Positions 6,630 through 15,050 of a stretch of 16,542 nt of DNA are shown here, in pieces. Position numbers and translations under genes: made by a program. The stretch comes from UBA7656 sp040755335. GTDB taxonomy: Bacteria > Acidobacteriota > Blastocatellia > UBA7656. Each line of letters opens with the position of its first letter. The first letter of the stretch is position 1. The stretch spans positions 1 to 16,542 of the forward strand of contig JBFMAU010000138.1 in NCBI GenBank assembly GCA_040755335.1. Direction: 5' to 3'. The notes under the pieces were generated by a model that had not been told where the DNA came from, ran no database searches, and saw only the letters and a program-made list of their open reading frames with translations.

Positions 6630-8627
6630 ATGAAAGAACACCAGGTTTTCTCTTCGTTTCTGCGCATTTTCAGTTTTGTCATACTCCTTTGTGGTGGCGC
6701 ATTTTTGAGTGTGAGCGTACACCCTTCATCCATGGAAGGCTTGCAGTTGAATGTCTCTCGCACTAAGATGATGTTAAACAACAAGAACATCATCTTAGAC
6801 GAGGAAAAACAAGACAGGAATCTTACTTTACTCTACTCCTCACAAGAAGTGTTTAGGGATGTCTCTTTTGCGAAAGACGTAGTAATTTCGGGATCTGGCG
6901 ATAAGGATTTGTTCTACCTTCTAGGCGCTGACAAGCGATTGGTAATATACGACTCGAAGCACAGACTTTCTCGTATCCTTGGCACTAATACTGAAGATCC
7001 TGATTCGATAGCGGTTGACGATGAAGGGCGTATTTATGTTGCTGATTTAGCAGGAAGTCAAATCAAAGTACTCAGCCAAAAAGGAGAGATACTTAAAACA
7101 TTTTCTGTCCATAGCCCTATTTCCTTCGGTGTACTTAGTAATGGGAATATAGTAGTCGCCTCTCCCTTCAATGGGTGGCTTCTTCACCTATATGATTCAT
7201 CTGGGCGTGAAATAAGGAGCTTTGGAAGGATCAAGAAATTTGGTTCAATCGGCGAGTCTCAAAATAATTTTCTCAATAGAGGAAAAGTAGTGATTGATTC
7301 ATCAGACACCATTTACTATGTGTCTAAATTTGCCCCTATCCCAACTGTTCAGAGATTTTCCCGAAGAGGAAATCTAATTTCTGAATTCGTAATCACAGGC
7401 AAGGCAATAGAGATACAGTTGGAAGTAGCTCAACAATTTTTGGGAAATATTCCCTCTACTAAGGCAGGTGGGATAACAGTGGTTAACTCTGCTGCCATTG
7501 ATCCTCAATCTAATCATCTCTTAGTATGTATGAACGGCTCTTCAGATTCAGGCGTGGTTTATGAATACAAACCTAACGGAAAAAAACTTAGAGAATTTTC
7601 TTTCCTTATTGATTCTCCTTCTCTTTCGAAAACCGTGATCAGCATAAATCAAGTACTAGCTTGGTCGTCGCACATATATATTTTTACAGCCAATGGAAAA
7701 TTTCGTGTTGATGTAAATCAGCCAGCACCATCTGGTAGAGTTGAGCCTCAGGCAACATGTCCCGCGGAACAGCCCTTTAATGACTGTGGGTCTAACTGCA
7801 ACACCCCCGCAGTACCCGAAGATGATCTGAATTGCAAAAGTGAGTTGCTGTCATCGATAGATATGCAAGGCAAACGAATAATCTCCACGGTTTGCAACCA
7901 GAGTAATACTTCCTGTCTTGCACAGGTTGAACTTTGTAAGATATCAAATGGTGTTAAAACCACTCACAATATACAATTGGACTGCGGCAGTGGCGGCGGC
8001 GGCGGATGTGAGCAATTGCCGCCGATAGACGGATGTGGAAATTGCTACGAGTGGGATTGGGACGTGTGCGGATGTGTCTATGTGGGCTGTAGCCCTGTTG
8101 TCGTAGACGTGCTAGGAAATGGATTTGATTTGACAGGCTTGAGCGACGGGGTTGATTTCGACCTTAATGCTGATGGCATTCCTACTCGTTATTCCTGGAC
8201 TGCTCCTGCCTCAGATGATGCCTGGCTCGTTTTGGATCGTAACGGCAACGGTTTGATTGATAATGGCCGGGAGCTATTCGGAAGCTATACAGCGCAACCC
8301 GCTTCACCCTCACCAAACGGCTTCATTGCGCTTGCCGAGTTTGACAAACCTGAAAACGGGGGCAATAACGATGGGAGGATTAACTCTCAAGACGCGATCT
8401 TTTCGTCGCTGCGACTCTGGCAGGATACCAATCACAACGGTGTTTCGGAACCAGGCGAGTTGCACCCACTGCTCTCGCTCGGTCTGGCAGCGATAGACCT
8501 TGACTACAAGGTGTCGAGGAGGACTGATCCATACGGCAACGTGTTCCGATACCGCGCGAAGGTGAGAGACACGCGCGGCGCGCAACTTGGCCGTTGGGCA
8601 TGGGATGTATTTTTGCTTTCTCGGTAA
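6630..8627 (+). CDS. Mosaic exported protein: beta-propeller, Cys-rich middle, calcium-loop C-terminal domain
   Basis: A 665-residue protein. The start at 6630 (MKEHQVFSSFLRIF) has AAGGA 7 bases upstream; the in-frame GTG at 6585 lacks one and lies at the expected transcript start. Residues about 11-30 are an export segment. Residues about 65-360 show six-blade-propeller-like repeats (IAVDDEGRIYVADLAGSQIKV, FGVLSNGNIVVASPFNGWLL, VIDSSDTIYYVSKFAP). Residues 377-487 contain 14 Cys and a Gly5 linker (455-459). Residues about 488-665 form a distinct domain with loops resembling calcium-binding EF/dockerin loops: D511-x-N-x-D, D536-x-N-x-N-G-x-x-D544 and D599-x-N-x-N-G-x-x-E607, ending RWAWDVFLL. 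I recall similar C-terminal domains in Blastocatellia proteins with unrelated N-termini. The DNA is AT-rich up to about 7970 and near the genome's composition after that. No enzyme function is evident; a surface or secreted role is inferred. Confidence 0.85.
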   Translation: MKEHQVFSSFLRIFSFVILLCGGAFLSVSVHPSSMEGLQLNVSRTKMMLNNKNIILDEEKQDRNLTLLYSSQEVFRDVSFAKDVVISGSGDKDLFYLLGADKRLVIYDSKHRLSRILGTNTEDPDSIAVDDEGRIYVADLAGSQIKVLSQKGEILKTFSVHSPISFGVLSNGNIVVASPFNGWLLHLYDSSGREIRSFGRIKKFGSIGESQNNFLNRGKVVIDSSDTIYYVSKFAPIPTVQRFSRRGNLISEFVITGKAIEIQLEVAQQFLGNIPSTKAGGITVVNSAAIDPQSNHLLVCMNGSSDSGVVYEYKPNGKKLREFSFLIDSPSLSKTVISINQVLAWSSHIYIFTANGKFRVDVNQPAPSGRVEPQATCPAEQPFNDCGSNCNTPAVPEDDLNCKSELLSSIDMQGKRIISTVCNQSNTSCLAQVELCKISNGVKTTHNIQLDCGSGGGGGCEQLPPIDGCGNCYEWDWDVCGCVYVGCSPVVVDVLGNGFDLTGLSDGVDFDLNADGIPTRYSWTAPASDDAWLVLDRNGNGLIDNGRELFGSYTAQPASPSPNGFIALAEFDKPENGGNNDGRINSQDAIFSSLRLWQDTNHNGVSEPGELHPLLSLGLAAIDLDYKVSRRTDPYGNVFRYRAKVRDTRGAQLGRWAWDVFLLSR

Positions 8628-8649
8628 GCTCGATAGTTTGAAATCCTCT

Positions 8650-8680
8650 GACCGCCAGTGAGTCGTCATCGCTGGCGGTC
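8650..8680 (+). terminator. Hairpin downstream of the mosaic gene
   Basis: GACCGCCAG (8650-8658) pairs with CTGGCGGTC (8672-8680), a perfect 9-bp GC-rich stem beginning 22 bases after the stop codon. Only TT follows, so it is a weak intrinsic terminator or an end-stabilising hairpin. Confidence 0.5.
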
Positions 8681-8808
8681 TTACCCGGCCATCCTCGAAT
8701 CCCGCTTGATACGGATAGGTTCAGTTTAACCTCAGCAGAGCCGCACTATTTTCAATCGACTCTCTCTTTTTCTTTCAACAGATTGATCAGCCTTTACGTT
8801 TTGCATTT

Positions 8809-8879
8809 TAAGTTTTACGCTTCCCCGTCATGACGGAGAAACTTCTCGCCTGGTGTGTTCACCTCTACACTGCGCTCGG
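8809..8879. repeat. 71-bp direct repeat, right copy
   Basis: Identical to 6397-6467. This copy runs on into the full coding sequence that starts at 8830. Confidence 0.95.
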
Positions 8880-9528
8880 TCTCGTCGCAGCAGCGGGCAT
8901 GGCTGTGTTGATAGTTCGCGGCAACGATGAATCCTTTCGATGGGCCTTCGTGCTGATGTTCGCCGCCACGATTATCGATTCGAGCGACGGGTACTTTGCG
9001 CGAAAAGCGAGAGTCAAAGAAGTGCTTCCCCACATCGACGGGCGCAAACTCGACGACCTGATCGATTTTCACACTTACACTTCGCTCCCTCTGCTTTTGG
9101 TCTGGCGCGCAGGACTGCTGCCTGACCATCTCGCGTGGCTGCTCGTTGCGCCGCTTCTTGCGAGCGTGTATGGATTTTCTCAATCCGCCGCCAAGACCGA
9201 TGACGGATTCTTTCTGGGCTTTCCTTCTTACTGGAACGTGGTTGCGTTTTATCTTTACTACCTTCAGCCGCCCGTGTGGTTTTCGGCGGCGGCGATAATT
9301 TTCTTCGCTCTGATGACCTTCGTCCCCTCGCGCTATCTGTACTCTTCTACGGGAGGGCCGTTTATGCGAGCGATGATCGCGGGCGGAATAGTTTGGGCCG
9401 CGCTGCTCGCGCTTATATTGATGAGGGCGACTGCTCACACGAAGGCGCTTACGCTCATCTCGCTTGCGTATCCGTGCTGCTATCTCGCGCTGTCGTGGAT
9501 CGTGACGTTGAGGCGGAGAAATAAGTAG
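8830..9528 (+). CDS. pcs: Phosphatidylcholine synthase-like CDP-alcohol phosphatidyltransferase
   Basis: A 232-residue polytopic membrane protein. The CDP-alcohol phosphatidyltransferase signature is complete: D50-x2-D53-G54-x2-A57-R58-x12-G71-x3-D75-x3-D79. The AR-to-G spacing of 12 is longer than in most PgsA/PssA enzymes and matches bacterial phosphatidylcholine synthases. The surrounding text also recalls Sinorhizobium Pcs: ARKARVKEVLP, GRKLDDLIDFHTYTSLP and KTDDGFFLGFPSYWN. Pcs condenses choline with CDP-diacylglycerol in the inner membrane, releasing CMP. About seven hydrophobic segments are visible. The start matches the short N-terminus of the family, although no ribosome binding site is seen in the 20 bases upstream. 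Its first 50 coding bases are duplicated at 6418-6467, so the present upstream region comes from the inserted segment. Substrate assignment is by recalled sequence resemblance; another CDP-alcohol transferase is possible. Confidence 0.78.
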   Translation: MTEKLLAWCVHLYTALGLVAAAGMAVLIVRGNDESFRWAFVLMFAATIIDSSDGYFARKARVKEVLPHIDGRKLDDLIDFHTYTSLPLLLVWRAGLLPDHLAWLLVAPLLASVYGFSQSAAKTDDGFFLGFPSYWNVVAFYLYYLQPPVWFSAAAIIFFALMTFVPSRYLYSSTGGPFMRAMIAGGIVWAALLALILMRATAHTKALTLISLAYPCCYLALSWIVTLRRRNK

Positions 9529-9531
9529 AAG

Positions 9532-9551
9532 AAGTGAGTAAATGCTCACTT
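9532..9551 (+). terminator. Hairpin just after the phosphatidylcholine-synthase-like gene
   Basis: AAGTGAG (9532-9538) and CTCACTT (9545-9551) make a 7-bp stem with a 6-nt loop, starting 4 bases after the stop codon. No T-tract follows, so termination is uncertain. Confidence 0.3.
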
Positions 9552-9621
9552 GCGGGTTGCAGTTTCCACGCTTTTGATGATAATTGATGCGTGTGCGCGT
9601 CACCGCCAGCGCGCTGCGAAG

Positions 9622-9653
9622 TTGTAACGCAATCCGACAAGCTTGCGTATAAT
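9622..9653 (+). promoter_or_regulatory. Possible promoter of the amidohydrolase cluster
   Basis: A consensus -10 TATAAT lies at 9648-9653. The best -35-like box, TTGTAA (9622-9627), is 20 bases away, which is too far for standard sigma-70 spacing. It sits about 90 bases upstream of the start at 9740, in a 211-bp gap. Confidence 0.35.
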
Positions 9654-9739
9654 CCGGTGGATCAAATCCTCAAACTCAACCAGACAATAGGTCGGCAAAA
9701 CGGGGCTGACGTGTTTTGCAACGTGAAAGGAGCGAAGTT

Positions 9740-11245
<1,506 letters not shown>

Positions 11246-11247
11246 TT

Positions 11248-11273
11248 CCTGGGAGCGCAGGCATCCTGCCCGC
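11248..11273. repeat. Half of a family C hairpin repeat
   Basis: CCTGGGAGC (11248-11256) resembles the left end of the element at 5584, followed by a hairpin GCAGGCA / TGCCCGC with loop TCC and one mismatch (11257-11273). It begins 2 bases after the amidohydrolase stop codon and could serve as a transcript-end or mRNA-stability hairpin. Confidence 0.5.
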
Positions 11274-11330
11274 TTGACTTGAGGATTTGCGCGTTTTCGT
11301 CGTGACTACCAATTAAGGAGGATAGCCGCC

Positions 11331-12293
11331 GTGAAAACTGTTGGCAGAGTTGTTTCGACCGATTCAGGCACGTCGTTTTCGCATCATTCACGGCGGCTCA
11401 TCCTTCGCCCGATGATGAATCTGTTTTTCATCATCGCGGCTATTGCCGCCTGTTCGTTTGTCGGAGAGAGCGGCGCGGCGCAGGTCAAAAACGAATCGCA
11501 TTTTCATCACCTCCACCTCAACGCGACAGACCCACGGGCGGCAATCGATTTTTACACGTCGAAGTTCGATTGCGAGAAAGCCAGATTCGCGGGGCTGATT
11601 GATGCAGTGTGGGCGCAAAAATCGTGGATGCTCTTCAACAAGGTGACGAGTGCGCCTCGGTGGGAGTTGATTTCGGCTGTATGGCATTTCGGCTGGGGCG
11701 CTGAGGATATGCAGGCCACTTACAAAAAGCAGCTTGATTCGGGAACGAAGTTCTTCACGCCCATCACTCAACTCGCTCCGACTTTCTGGTACGCTTACGT
11801 CGAAGGCCCTGACCGCGCGCTGATAGAACTCAACACGGCCAATCATCATCAGTTCGGACACCTGCACCTGTTCAGCGAAGACCCTGTGAGCGCGGGCGAA
11901 TGGTATATGAAACATATCGGGGCGACGCGGCGCGGAAACGCGACCACTCCCCCCTCGCGCGAGCCGCGGTTTCGCAACGGATTTCAGATAGGGCCGAGCA
12001 TGTCGCTGATGATCGATAACGTCAACCTGATCATTTATCCCGTCCAGTATTCGAAGCAGGCGTACCCGGATCACTGGAAAGGGCAGACGGCGATTGTATC
12101 GACCAAGGGGCGCGTCGTCGATCACATCGGATTCAGCTTCGATAATCTTGCGGAGGCTCTTGAGCGCATGCGCAAAGAGGGAGTGAAGGTGACACAGGAG
12201 ATTCGCTCTATAGGGAAGATAAAATTCGCATTCATCGAAGGCCCGGACAAAATCAACATAGAGATTGTCGAGGGCCACGCTCGGAAGGAGTGA
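11331..12293 (+). CDS. Exported two-module VOC (glyoxalase/dioxygenase-fold) protein
   Basis: A 320-residue protein with a GTG start at 11331, supported by AAGGAGGA at 11315-11322, 8 bases upstream. A long n-region precedes a hydrophobic stretch (about 29-44) and a GAAQ cleavage-like site near 50. Two beta-alpha-beta-beta-beta VOC modules follow. Module 1 runs from about 58 to 170, with FHHLHLNATDPRAAIDFYTS at its start and the putative ligand E166 in ALIELN. Module 2 runs from about 175 to 315, with FGHLHLFSEDPVSAGEWY, H265 in VVDHIGFSF and E311 in NIEIVEG. The first-strand His and last-strand Glu are the usual metal ligands of glyoxalases and extradiol dioxygenases. The substrate is unknown. 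Position directly after the amidohydrolase suggests the two act on one small-molecule pathway in the envelope; this is inference. Confidence 0.85.
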   Translation: MKTVGRVVSTDSGTSFSHHSRRLILRPMMNLFFIIAAIAACSFVGESGAAQVKNESHFHHLHLNATDPRAAIDFYTSKFDCEKARFAGLIDAVWAQKSWMLFNKVTSAPRWELISAVWHFGWGAEDMQATYKKQLDSGTKFFTPITQLAPTFWYAYVEGPDRALIELNTANHHQFGHLHLFSEDPVSAGEWYMKHIGATRRGNATTPPSREPRFRNGFQIGPSMSLMIDNVNLIIYPVQYSKQAYPDHWKGQTAIVSTKGRVVDHIGFSFDNLAEALERMRKEGVKVTQEIRSIGKIKFAFIEGPDKINIEIVEGHARKE

Positions 12294-12314
12294 AAGCGCG
12301 AAGATTTGAAGCTA

Positions 12315-12430
12315 CGCAAGACGAGTCTTGCGCCGCTTCTCCGAGGAATCATTGACGCACAACAGGCTGGCAGCCTGTTGACGCGCTGAAAGCATGAAAA
12401 TCGAAGAAGCAGCAGGCTGGCAGCCTGCTG
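12315..12430. repeat. Hairpin cluster including family B copy 3
   Basis: Three hairpins occur: CGCAAGAC/GTCTTGCG (12315-12332), CAACAGGCT/AGCCTGTTG with loop GGC (12360-12380) and CAGCAGGCT/AGCCTGCTG with loop GGC (12410-12430). The spacer between the last two, read on the minus strand, contains TTTTCATGCTTTCAGCGCG, matching the family B spacers at 405-470 and 1138-1211. The cluster fills the 162-bp gap between the VOC and lipocalin-like genes. Confidence 0.72.
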
Positions 12431-12455
12431 TACATTTTCCGGGGAGGGAGAAAGT

Positions 12456-13358
12456 ATGCGGCGATTGTTGATCATTTTTTCTGCAATACTACTAGCGCAA
12501 TCGATTGTGCTGGCTCAAAGGGACAGGCTCGAAGGCCGATGGGAAGGCAAAGTAGTGGCTCTTCAGGGCGAGCGTCCGGCTGCGGTGAATTTCAAAAAGA
12601 CGGGCGAGACCTACAGCGGCACCATCGAAGGCGTGCGAGGAGATCAGCCCATAGAGTTCAAGGATTTCAAACTCGAAGGCGACAAGGTGACGGGTCAGAG
12701 CGTGATTCAGTCTCCGCAGGGCGAGATCGCCGTCAACTACAACTTCACGCTCGAAGGCGAAACGCTCAAGGGCGGAGGCGAACTCGAATTCAGCGGCAAC
12801 AAGATCACCTTCACTTTCGATCTCAAGCGAGCCGCTGCGGGCGCTCCGGCTGCCGGCCCGGGTCAGGGGCAGAGAATGAGGTCGACCGTGCCTCAGCCTC
12901 AGCAGAAGCCGGGGCTTGAATACTTCGTCGGAACGTGGAACTTCAAATGGACGGGACGCGAAAGCGCGCTCGGCCCTGCGCTCAAGGAAGGATCGATCAC
13001 CTTCACTCTCAGCGCAGACGGCAAATCGCTCCAGGCCGCGACTGTGGGCAAAGCCGATGGAGCGAGTTACCGCGAATCGGCGACCATAACTTTCGATGAA
13101 GCTAAGAAGATGCTCACATTTCGCGAGCAGTTGATGAGCGGAGTCGAATTTGTTTCTCAGGGAGACTGGAGTTCGCCGATTTCGATTCGGTTTACGATCC
13201 CGCCGTTCAAGGTCAAAGGGCAGTCGCTTCAACTGCGGCGGACGATATCGGTTGTAGCGGCGCACTCTTTCACCGTGACCGAAGAGCTTTCAGAAGATGG
13301 CGGGCCTTTCGTCCGGCTGGGCAATGCGGTCTTCAGCAAGGCGGAAGCGGCGAAGTAA
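12456..13358 (+). CDS. Secreted protein with two lipocalin-like modules
   Basis: A 300-residue protein; the ATG at 12456 is preceded by GGGGAGGGAG. Residues 1-21 form a clear signal peptide (hydrophobic core then VLAQ). Residues about 23-125 are a small beta-barrel-like module with repeating strands (LEGRWEGKVV, YSGTIEGV, IEFKDFKLEGDKVTG, NYNFTLEGETLKG, ITFTFDLKR). A Pro/Gly/Gln-rich linker (126-152) leads to a second module (153-300) beginning YFVGTWNFKWTGRESALGP, with 'GTW' and later RLGNAVF features like DUF1579/lipocalin-like stress-associated domains. No catalytic residues are evident; binding of a small hydrophobic ligand is possible. It is preceded by a hairpin repeat cluster and followed by a terminator, so its transcript probably ends before the hydrolase gene. 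Confidence 0.8.
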   Translation: MRRLLIIFSAILLAQSIVLAQRDRLEGRWEGKVVALQGERPAAVNFKKTGETYSGTIEGVRGDQPIEFKDFKLEGDKVTGQSVIQSPQGEIAVNYNFTLEGETLKGGGELEFSGNKITFTFDLKRAAAGAPAAGPGQGQRMRSTVPQPQQKPGLEYFVGTWNFKWTGRESALGPALKEGSITFTLSADGKSLQAATVGKADGASYRESATITFDEAKKMLTFREQLMSGVEFVSQGDWSSPISIRFTIPPFKVKGQSLQLRRTISVVAAHSFTVTEELSEDGGPFVRLGNAVFSKAEAAK

Positions 13359-13389
13359 AGCTCGCGAATCTGTGAAGCGAAATCAGGGG

Positions 13390-13412
13390 GGAGCGCACGG
13401 GCGCTCCTCTTT
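13390..13412 (+). terminator. Intrinsic terminator after the lipocalin-like gene
   Basis: GGAGCGC (13390-13396), loop ACGG, GCGCTCC (13401-13407), then TCTTT. The 7-bp GC-rich stem with a short T-rich tail starts about 30 bases after the stop codon. Confidence 0.65.
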
Positions 13413-13437
13413 GCGTCTGCGCGATTCGAGAAACACA

Positions 13438-14679
13438 ATGAAACCGAAAATCACACAGCGCATCCTTTCAGTTATTCTTTTCGCTTTTGCGCTGCCGCTC
13501 TCAGCAACAGCGCAAACCATCGGCGAACGAGTGCCGCCGTGGACTGAAGGCACGCTCGACATTCATCACATCAACACGGGGCGCGGTAATGCTGCGTTTT
13601 TCATCTTCCCTGACGGAACTACTATGCTCGTCGATGCGGGCGATCTTGCCAGATCGTCTCCGCGCGTCACCTCGCCGAGACCGGATTCGTCGCGCGGGGC
13701 GGGCGAATGGATAGCTCGATACATACGCCATAAGCTTTCGCCCGACGCTGCGCTCGATTACGCATACCTCACTCATTTTCACGCGGATCACATGGGCGGG
13801 CTTTCTCCCGACGCGAAAGCTTCTCGATCAGGCGCGTACAAACTCACTGGAATAACCGAAGTCGCCGAACACATCCCTCTCAAAAAAATTCTTGATCGAG
13901 GCTGGCCCGATTACACTTTTCCTCAGCCGCTTCGCGACCCCTTGATGGACAACTACAGAGCCTTTCTCAAATGGCAGACAGAAAATAATGGAATGAAAGT
14001 CGAGCGATTCCAACCGGGCCGCGCCGATCAGATAGTTCCTATTCGCGATCCGAAAAAGTATCCGTTCGAAGCGCGCAACATAGCCGCAAACGGAGAAATA
14101 TGGACGGGAGTCGGAACCACTACGCGCCAGCAGTTCCCCGCGTTCGACAAACTCCCGCAGAGGGATCAGCCGACTGAAAATATGTGCAGCATCGTTTTGA
14201 GATTGAGCTACGGCAAATTCGATTATTACACGGGAGGCGACATTCCGGGCGTGGCGGAAGACTTCGCCCCCGCATGGCACGACATAGAAACGCCCGTAGC
14301 GAAGGCGGTCGGGCCAGTCGAAGCGTGCGTACTCGATCATCACGGAAACCGCGATTCTATGAACGCATTCTTTCTCAGCGCGCTTCGCCCGCAGGTACTG
14401 ATCATCCCCGTGTGGAGTGCGGATCATCCCGGCCATACCGTGCTGGCGCGAATATACTCGACGCGAATCTATGCGGATGAGCGCGATGTGTTCGCGACGA
14501 ACATGCTGGAAGCGAATAAAATAGTGATCGGCCCGATGATCAACCGGATCAAAAGCATGCAGGGACATATCCTGCTAAGAGTCGACCGGGGCGGCAACAC
14601 TTACAAAGTGATCATACTTGACGATTCAGCCGAGACTTTCAAAGTCAAGGCTGTGTTCGGCCCTTACCGTTCGAGATGA
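13438..14679 (+). CDS. Exported metallo-beta-lactamase-fold hydrolase (ComEC-C-terminus-like)
   Basis: A 413-residue protein. I start it at the ATG at 13438 because a signal peptide follows at once (MKPKITQRILSVILFAFALP, then a SATAQ cleavage site near residue 26); the open frame extends upstream across the terminator and the preceding gene's end. LDIHHINTGRGNAAFFIFPD and MLVDAGD are the first strands. The zinc motif H113-x-H115-x-D117-H118 (LTHFHADHMGG) is intact. D268 (YTGGDIPG) and D300-H301-H302-G303 match the later TGD and PHHG-type positions of ComEC-like MBL proteins, and H330/H333 may add ligands. It differs from ComEC in lacking membrane spans. It probably cleaves phosphoester or ester bonds outside the cytoplasm; the substrate is unknown. 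Only a weak ribosome site (CGAG) is seen. The next gene overlaps it by 4 bases. Confidence 0.88.
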   Translation: MKPKITQRILSVILFAFALPLSATAQTIGERVPPWTEGTLDIHHINTGRGNAAFFIFPDGTTMLVDAGDLARSSPRVTSPRPDSSRGAGEWIARYIRHKLSPDAALDYAYLTHFHADHMGGLSPDAKASRSGAYKLTGITEVAEHIPLKKILDRGWPDYTFPQPLRDPLMDNYRAFLKWQTENNGMKVERFQPGRADQIVPIRDPKKYPFEARNIAANGEIWTGVGTTTRQQFPAFDKLPQRDQPTENMCSIVLRLSYGKFDYYTGGDIPGVAEDFAPAWHDIETPVAKAVGPVEACVLDHHGNRDSMNAFFLSALRPQVLIIPVWSADHPGHTVLARIYSTRIYADERDVFATNMLEANKIVIGPMINRIKSMQGHILLRVDRGGNTYKVIILDDSAETFKVKAVFGPYRSR

Positions 14680-14978
14680 GGTCTGATATGCAACAACCCG
14701 TGTGGAATTTCGAGCAGGAACCCTGGGATGAACCTGGGGACGAGACGAGCGTCAATCTGCGCGCATACTTTGACCGTATGCCGGATGAAAAGATGCGCCA
14801 GTACCGTCGGGAGTGGACTGACGAAGAAGTGATTCGGTGGGACGGCGAGTTCCGCGATGACGGATGCCTTATGCTGCTTTGCTGCGAGCGCGATGTCGAA
14901 ATCGATGAGTACCGCCGCGCGCTTGAAGAGTGCATTCGTTATCGTGACCGCGTGCGCGCTCAACTGCAAACGGCCTGA
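14676..14978 (+). CDS. Small acidic, charged protein translationally coupled to the MBL-fold gene
   Basis: A 100-residue protein that I do not recognise. Its ATG overlaps the previous stop codon (ATGA at 14676-14679), the usual sign of translational coupling. A second in-frame ATG at 14688 with GAGG 8 bases upstream is an equally good start (MQQPVWNFEQEPWDEPG). No signal peptide or membrane segment is present, unlike its exported neighbour. The sequence is rich in Trp, Asp, Glu and Arg. The C-terminal half (about 45-100) is likely helical and could form a coiled coil (ERDVEIDEYRRALEECIRYR), with a CLMLLCC patch before it. A regulatory or cytoplasmic partner role is only a guess. Confidence 0.6.
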   Translation: MRSDMQQPVWNFEQEPWDEPGDETSVNLRAYFDRMPDEKMRQYRREWTDEEVIRWDGEFRDDGCLMLLCCERDVEIDEYRRALEECIRYRDRVRAQLQTA

Positions 14979-14979
14979 T

Positions 14980-15050
14980 AAGGCAAAAGGAAAAATGAAA
15001 AAGTGAAGAGACCGGCTCAGGCTCTCCTTTTGCTTTTCGCCTTTTTACTT
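14980..15050. terminator. Bidirectional terminator region between convergent genes
   Basis: GCAAAAGG (14983-14990) and CCTTTTGC (15026-15033) are an 8-bp inverted repeat. Within it, AGAGACC and GGCTCT (15007-15025) can form a second, imperfect hairpin. Runs of A on the left and T on the right (TTTTT at 15042-15046) fit termination in both directions between the gene ending at 14978 and the protease gene ending at 15051. Confidence 0.55.

Larger units (their letters stand above)
6468..8808 (+). mobile_element. Apparent inserted segment flanked by 71-bp direct repeats
   Basis: The segment between the two 71-bp copies carries one cargo gene with its own promoter and a downstream hairpin, and no integrase or transposase. 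Its left two thirds are clearly AT-richer than the flanks. The full-length gene is restored at the right end and a fragment is left at the left end. This is the pattern left by site-specific integration in the 5' end of a gene, by a tandem duplication with later replacement, or by homologous import. An assembly join through a 71-base overlap would look the same and is a real alternative. Confidence 0.5.

Noticed and set aside
8815..9603. Long minus-strand open frame opposite the phosphatidylcholine-synthase-like gene
   Set aside because: Arg/His/Gln-rich translation without any domain, wholly antisense to a gene with a complete catalytic motif.
13297..13437. Upstream extension of the MBL-fold frame
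   Set aside because: It overlaps the end of the preceding gene and the terminator hairpin, and would place the signal peptide 47 residues in.
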